From Mucidula mucida (lineage: Eukaryota > Basidiomycota > Agaricomycetes > Agaricales > Physalacriaceae), in NCBI GenBank assembly GCA_015501055.1, contig JADNYV010000250.1, positions 1-50,945 on the forward strand: 50,945 bases of DNA, read 5' to 3'. The notes under the pieces were generated by a model that did no database searches, was not told the origin of the DNA, and was given only the letters and a program-made list of their open reading frames with translations. The first letter of the stretch is position 1. Each line of letters opens with the position of its first letter. Below, piece after piece: positions 46,569-50,945 of this stretch. The translations under genes were made by a program, and so were the position numbers.

Positions 46569-49500
46569 AGTCATCAAGGGAAGGGTCGTCAGATGCAGAA
46601 TTTATTTACAGTACGGGTACTGAAACATCTAAAATATCATCGACGACTTCACCAACAAAACCTGCGAAAGAAAGATTTGAGCCAAATACGCCCGAGTGGA
46701 TGCACAACGGCTAAGAGAGGATGACGTGTCGAGAGCAGTGGGAATTTTGAGAGCATGGATGCCGGAGCGGAGAGAGAGAGAAGCGACGGAAGAGAAGGTG
46801 ATGGCGATCAGAGCGTTGACAAAGGAAGCTGCGGTGGAAGTTGTGACGGAGTTGAAAAAGTCGAGGAAGTACATCCGGGGAACAAAGGGGCAGGACATGA
46901 AACTCCGAGTAACCATAGAGAGCGTACACACAGGCTCTGAATGGGAAACGAGTGCCCTTCTTGACAGTGGAGCAACGGGTTCTTGTGTCAATAAAGAATT
47001 CGTCGAGAAGAACGGACTCCCGATCAAGGAGTTACCGGTCAAGCTTCCTGTCTACAATGCGGATGGAACCCTAAACGAGGGAGGAGCAATCGAAGGTTTT
47101 GTGGAGGTCCGGATGAAGATCGGTGATCACGCGAAAAGATTGAGTTGGCCGTCACCAATCTGGCAAAACAAGTATCTTTTTGGGGCTAGATTGGCTAGAT
47201 ATCACAACCCCACGATCAACTGGACGGAATCCACGTTGACTTTTGATCGATGCCCAGACCGCTGCGGCTATCTACCCGAGTACGACTCACCGGAAGATGA
47301 AGGAGAAGATGTAGAAGAGAAGTTGGAAGAGGGAGAGCGTTTGTTTGGATGGACTGGGACAACTATCGCAAAAGCGGTGAAAAGCTGAGATCACAACAGC
47401 CTTCATCCGCTGCTGCACCTTACATTGAGGAATTCTCCGATGTATTTAGCAAGGCGGACTTTGACAAGTACCGGAGCGAAGACCCTGGGATCACGCGATA
47501 GAACTTACGCCTGGTTCCAAACCGGTTGACTGCAAGGTCTATCCCCTTAGTCCATCCGAGCAGAAGGCATTAGACGAGTTCTTGGAGGAAAACATACGCA
47601 CGGGACGCATACGGCCATCAATCTCACCCATGGCGTCACCATTCTTCTTTGTCAAGAAGAAGGACGAAGCCTTCGGCCAGTGCAGGATTATCGGAAGTTG
47701 AACGACATGACAATCAAGAACCGATACCCCTTGCCGTTGATTCAGGAGCTTATCGACAAGTGAAGGGAGCAAAGGTTTTCACAAGATGGATGTCCGATGG
47801 GGTTACAATAACATCCGGATCAAAGAGGTGATGAGTGGAAAGCGGCGTTTAGAACAAACCGAGGCTGTTCGAGCCTCAGTCATGTTCTTCGGACTCACAA
47901 ACTCGCCGGCAACATTCCAATCGTTCATGAATCACATCTGAAGGAGTTGATTGACGGCGGACATGTTATAGTTTACTGGAGATATACTTATCTTTACGAA
48001 CACTCTCGAGGAGCATAGACAGATTGTACGAAAGGTATTGAGATATTACGAGTAAATAAGTTGTATTTAAAACCCGAGAAATGTAGTTTTGAGGCACATA
48101 CTGTAGATTACTTAGGAGTTATTGTTGGAGGAGGAGAAGTGAAGATGGATCCGGCAAAAGTGGCCGTAGTAAGGAATGGAAGGAGCCGACGAAGAAGAAG
48201 GAAGTACAGTCATTCCTGGGCTTCTGCAACTTCTACCGACGTTTCATCGGGGATTTGCGGGAGTAGCGAAGCCATTGACATCGGCTAACCGGGAAGGGCG
48301 AGTGGGTTTGGGGCATGGAGCAGCACGAGGCGTTTGAGGAGTTGAAACGGAGGATGACGGAAGAACCCGTTCTGATTGTACCACGCGACGACGGCAAGTT
48401 TCGAGTGAGGCGGACTCCTCGAACTATGCGAACGGGGCGGTTCTTTCCCAGTTTGTTGACGGAAATGGAGACCAGTAGCTTTCCGTCTCGCGCGCTGAAC
48501 GAAGTGGAGCGCAATTATGAGATCTACGACAAAGAGATGATGGCTATTATGGACTCATCGACGACTGGGCAATATCTCCTAGGCGCTAAGGAGACAGTGG
48601 AGGTTTTTACCGATCATCAAAACCTTCAGTACTTCAGGAAGCGCAGAAGTTGAACGGAGGCAGGCGAGATGGGTTACGGAGTTGGGGAGTATGACATACA
48701 GATGATTCACAAGCCGGGCAGACGATGGGAAAAGCTGATGCCTTGTCAAGGATGACAGGCCTTGAAAGGGGGAAAAAGATAACGAAAACGTTGTTTTGCT
48801 AAAGCCGGAGTTTTTTATATCACAAATTCAATTTTCTTTACATACAGTAGCTACACCGGAGGACGAATTACTTAAAAAATAAACAAAGAAAAGGAAACAA
48901 AGACAGATACGTACAAAAAGCATTAGAAAACAAAGAAAAAGGATGGGAAGAGAAGGAAAATGGACTTATTATATGGAAGGATCGTATTTACATACCGAAG
49001 GACAAGGAATTGCGGGGAAAAGTTATCGGAATGCATCACGAAGCACAGCTTGCAGGCATCCGGACGATACAAGACCTCGAGCTGATTACACGTACCTATT
49101 GGTGGCCAGGAATCAGCCGAGACGTCCGTGAATACGTGGAAGGGTGTCAAAAATGCCAGGTACAAAGTCACATGCACGAAGCCGCTGCACCTCCACCCTA
49201 TTGATGTGCCAAGCGAGCCATGGGAGTAGTAGGGACGGACATGATGGAGACTGCCGGAATCGGGAGGATACAACGCGATCAGCACGTTTGTGGACCATTC
49301 ACAAGCGATTACGCATTACCGACACATACCACTCTGACGTTGAAGGCATGGCCGCATTTACCGTGATCGCATTTTCCCCATACATGGGATGCCACGACAG
49401 ATGATAATGATCGCGGTCCAAATACCACTCGCGTTTATGAAGGAGTTGTACCGGTTGTTGGGCATACAGGAAACTTTACAACGGGTATCATCCACAGGCA

Positions 49501-50416
49501 AATGGGCAGACGGAAACGGCTGAACCAAGAGATAGAACATTTCTTACGGTTATTTGTCAACTACCATCAGAACGACTGGCAGAATGGCTACCCTCTGCTG
49601 AATTTGTTTACACGATCGAGTTCACTTGGCGACCAAAGTCACTCCGTTCTTCGCAGACATGGGCAGACATCCCTACAAAGGCACGCTCCGAAAACGGCAT
49701 CAGAAATGAGACTGCGCAGGAGTTTGCCACGGCATGAGGAAGACAAGGAGAAGTGGGGTCAGCATTGAAGATGGCAAAAGAGGACATGAAACGGTTTTAT
49801 GACAGGAAGCGGACAGAGGCAGTAGAGTACAAGGAAGGCGACAAAGTATGGCTGGAAGGGACGAATCTCAGCACGGACCGACCAATGAAGAAGCTCGATG
49901 ACAAACGCTTCGGGCCGTTCAAAGTGATCAAGAAAGTCGGGACGAGCTCTTACAAGCTCCAGATTCCTCACACGTGGAAAAGCATCATCCCGTGTTCAAT
50001 GAGGCCCTGTTGACGCCTTACCACGAGCCGCAATTTCCGACGCAACCCCGAGACACGCGTCCACCACCTGTGCTGGAAGGAGCCGAACCGGAATGGGAGG
50101 TTGAGAAAGTGGTGAATTCCCGGAAGTACCGCGGGGGTTTTCAATACAAGGTTCACTGGAAGGGTTATGGCACACACGAGCAGACATGGGAACCGGCATG
50201 CAATCTCAAAAATGCCGACGAAGCCATCAGCGATTTCCACCAACAATATCCGAACAAGCCAAGCCACCCGCTTGCTCGCATTGAAGTCCCCATGTCGCAA
50301 TTTCCATCACATCTTTCCGACCCATGCCACCGCCTGATACCGAACCCCTCGACGTCACGCTACCCTCTGCAGCCCTCATGGAGCGACTCTGGCGCAGAAT
50401 GGAACTTGCGCCTTAA
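46529..50416 (+). pseudogene. Pol of element III, many single-base frame breaks
   Basis: Same domain order as element I: DSGAT protease, RT, RNase H, integrase zinc site YWWPGISRDVREYVEGCQKC, integrase core, GDKVWLEGTNLSTDRPMKKL (GPY/F-like region), chromodomain RKYRGGFQYKVHWKGYGTHE. Stop TAA 50414-50416. Even the RT active site is hit (near 47975, the YLDD codons have lost bases). The integrase core still has AATGATCGCGGT, so the second catalytic Asp codon is present, though frames shift around it. Breaks are almost all one-base losses relative to elements I and II. Confidence 0.85.
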
Positions 50417-50427
50417 GGAGGGGGTGA
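50415..50427 (+). other. Polypurine tract of element III
   Basis: AAGGAGGGGGTGA directly before the 3' LTR, identical to the tract of element I. Confidence 0.85.
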
Positions 50428-50945
50428 TGTTATGAATCGCCATATTTTCACATTTTCACATCTTATCATATCTTATCGGGGCCTTGTCTTATCAACCAAC
50501 GGACTGTTTCATCATCTGTTTCGTCACCGATCATACCCTTTTCATTACCGAAGCCGTACTCATGTCGGACACACGCCCAACACATGGATGACATCATACA
50601 TGCCGATACCTCATGGACTCCCTATTGTATACACACCCGACACTCGTAGCACACATGGTCGTTTCAGTATTATTACTTACATGCAGTTACCACTCGTATT
50701 TAATGGTTTCACGGACTAGTAGCATACAACACTGGGTCAAGGGCGTGGAGCATCCCTAGTGGAAACGCGTATGGACAAGGAGCTCAAACACAGACTTACT
50801 AGTATATAAGCAGTAGTGTAGTATCATTGTACTTTAGTTCCGATCTCGTTTATACACCTGGCCTAGCCTAGTCTTACGAACGCGAACGTTTTCTTCCTTA
50901 GTTCTTGCTGTGGTACCTGGTTGAGTCTCGTGGCTTAGTCAGTCG
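50428..50945 (+). repeat. 3' LTR of element III (cut by window end)
   Basis: 518 bp present, ending TTAGTCAGTCG; the final bases (CTAACA) are outside. It differs from the 5' LTR at a few sites, e.g. CACACCCGACACTCG against CACACCGCCGACACTCG. Confidence 0.9.

Larger units (their letters stand above)
44503..50945 (+). mobile_element. Chromovirus element III, full length but rich in single-base deletions
   Basis: 5' LTR 44503-45027, self-priming site, leader, gag, -1 frameshift signal, pol with integrase and chromodomain, polypurine tract, and 3' LTR from 50428 that leaves the window about eight bases before its end. It gives the full order of the family, about 6.45 kb. The two LTRs differ at only a few positions. 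Confidence 0.9.

Overview
The window looks like a gene-sparse, repeat-rich stretch of a basidiomycete (most likely Agaricomycetes) nuclear genome. The evidence is: genes cut by many 45-60 bp GT-AG introns; a FunK1-type kinase; expanded MYND-finger proteins; fungal multi-pass membrane proteins; a fungal P450; an S10 carboxypeptidase; a hAT transposon; and Ty3/gypsy chromoviruses. No tRNA, rRNA or CRISPR array was recognised.

Layout. 0-2.4 kb: 3' part of a frame-broken FunK1 kinase with an 18-bp tandem repeat. 2.6-3.8 kb (-): multi-pass membrane protein. 4.6-5.0 kb: F-box relic. 5.0-6.9 kb: two divergently transcribed Arg/Ser-rich genes sharing one upstream region. 8.4-9.5 kb: mitochondrial-carrier-like gene. 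9.9-11.9 kb: serine carboxypeptidase, the best-preserved host gene. 12.2-13.6 kb (-): kinase-like protein with NFG in place of DFG. 14.0-27.5 kb: three MYND-finger paralogues; copies A and B lie in an inverted duplication of about 3 kb whose arms flank a GT32-like glycosyltransferase (19.3-21.6 kb), and the more divergent copy C follows B in tandem. 27.8-29.9 kb (-): cytochrome P450. 30.6-31.6 kb: membrane-protein gene truncated next to a hAT element (31.6-35.2 kb, -).

35.2-50.9 kb is a nest of three chromovirus copies of one family. Element I (-) abuts the hAT. Element II (+) is inserted in the gag of I. Element III (+) is inserted in the integrase of II. The right ends of all but III lie beyond the window. 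The family encodes Gag with one CCHC knuckle, protease (DSGAT), reverse transcriptase (YLDD), RNase H, integrase and a C-terminal chromodomain.

Two RNA-level signals in II and III can be read directly. (1) A -1 frameshift site at the gag end: heptamer GGGTTTT in frame as G GGT TTT, a 5-nt spacer, then a 10-bp stem with one mismatch. (2) A self-priming site: 12 nt just after the 5' LTR are the exact reverse complement of 12 nt that start about 30 bp downstream of the LTR TATA box, where the transcript should begin. This matches the Tf1/sushi mechanism.

Many genes, and above all element III, carry single-base frame breaks while splice sites and motifs stay intact. Residual assembly errors are therefore a real possibility, and 'pseudogene' calls here should be read with that in mind.
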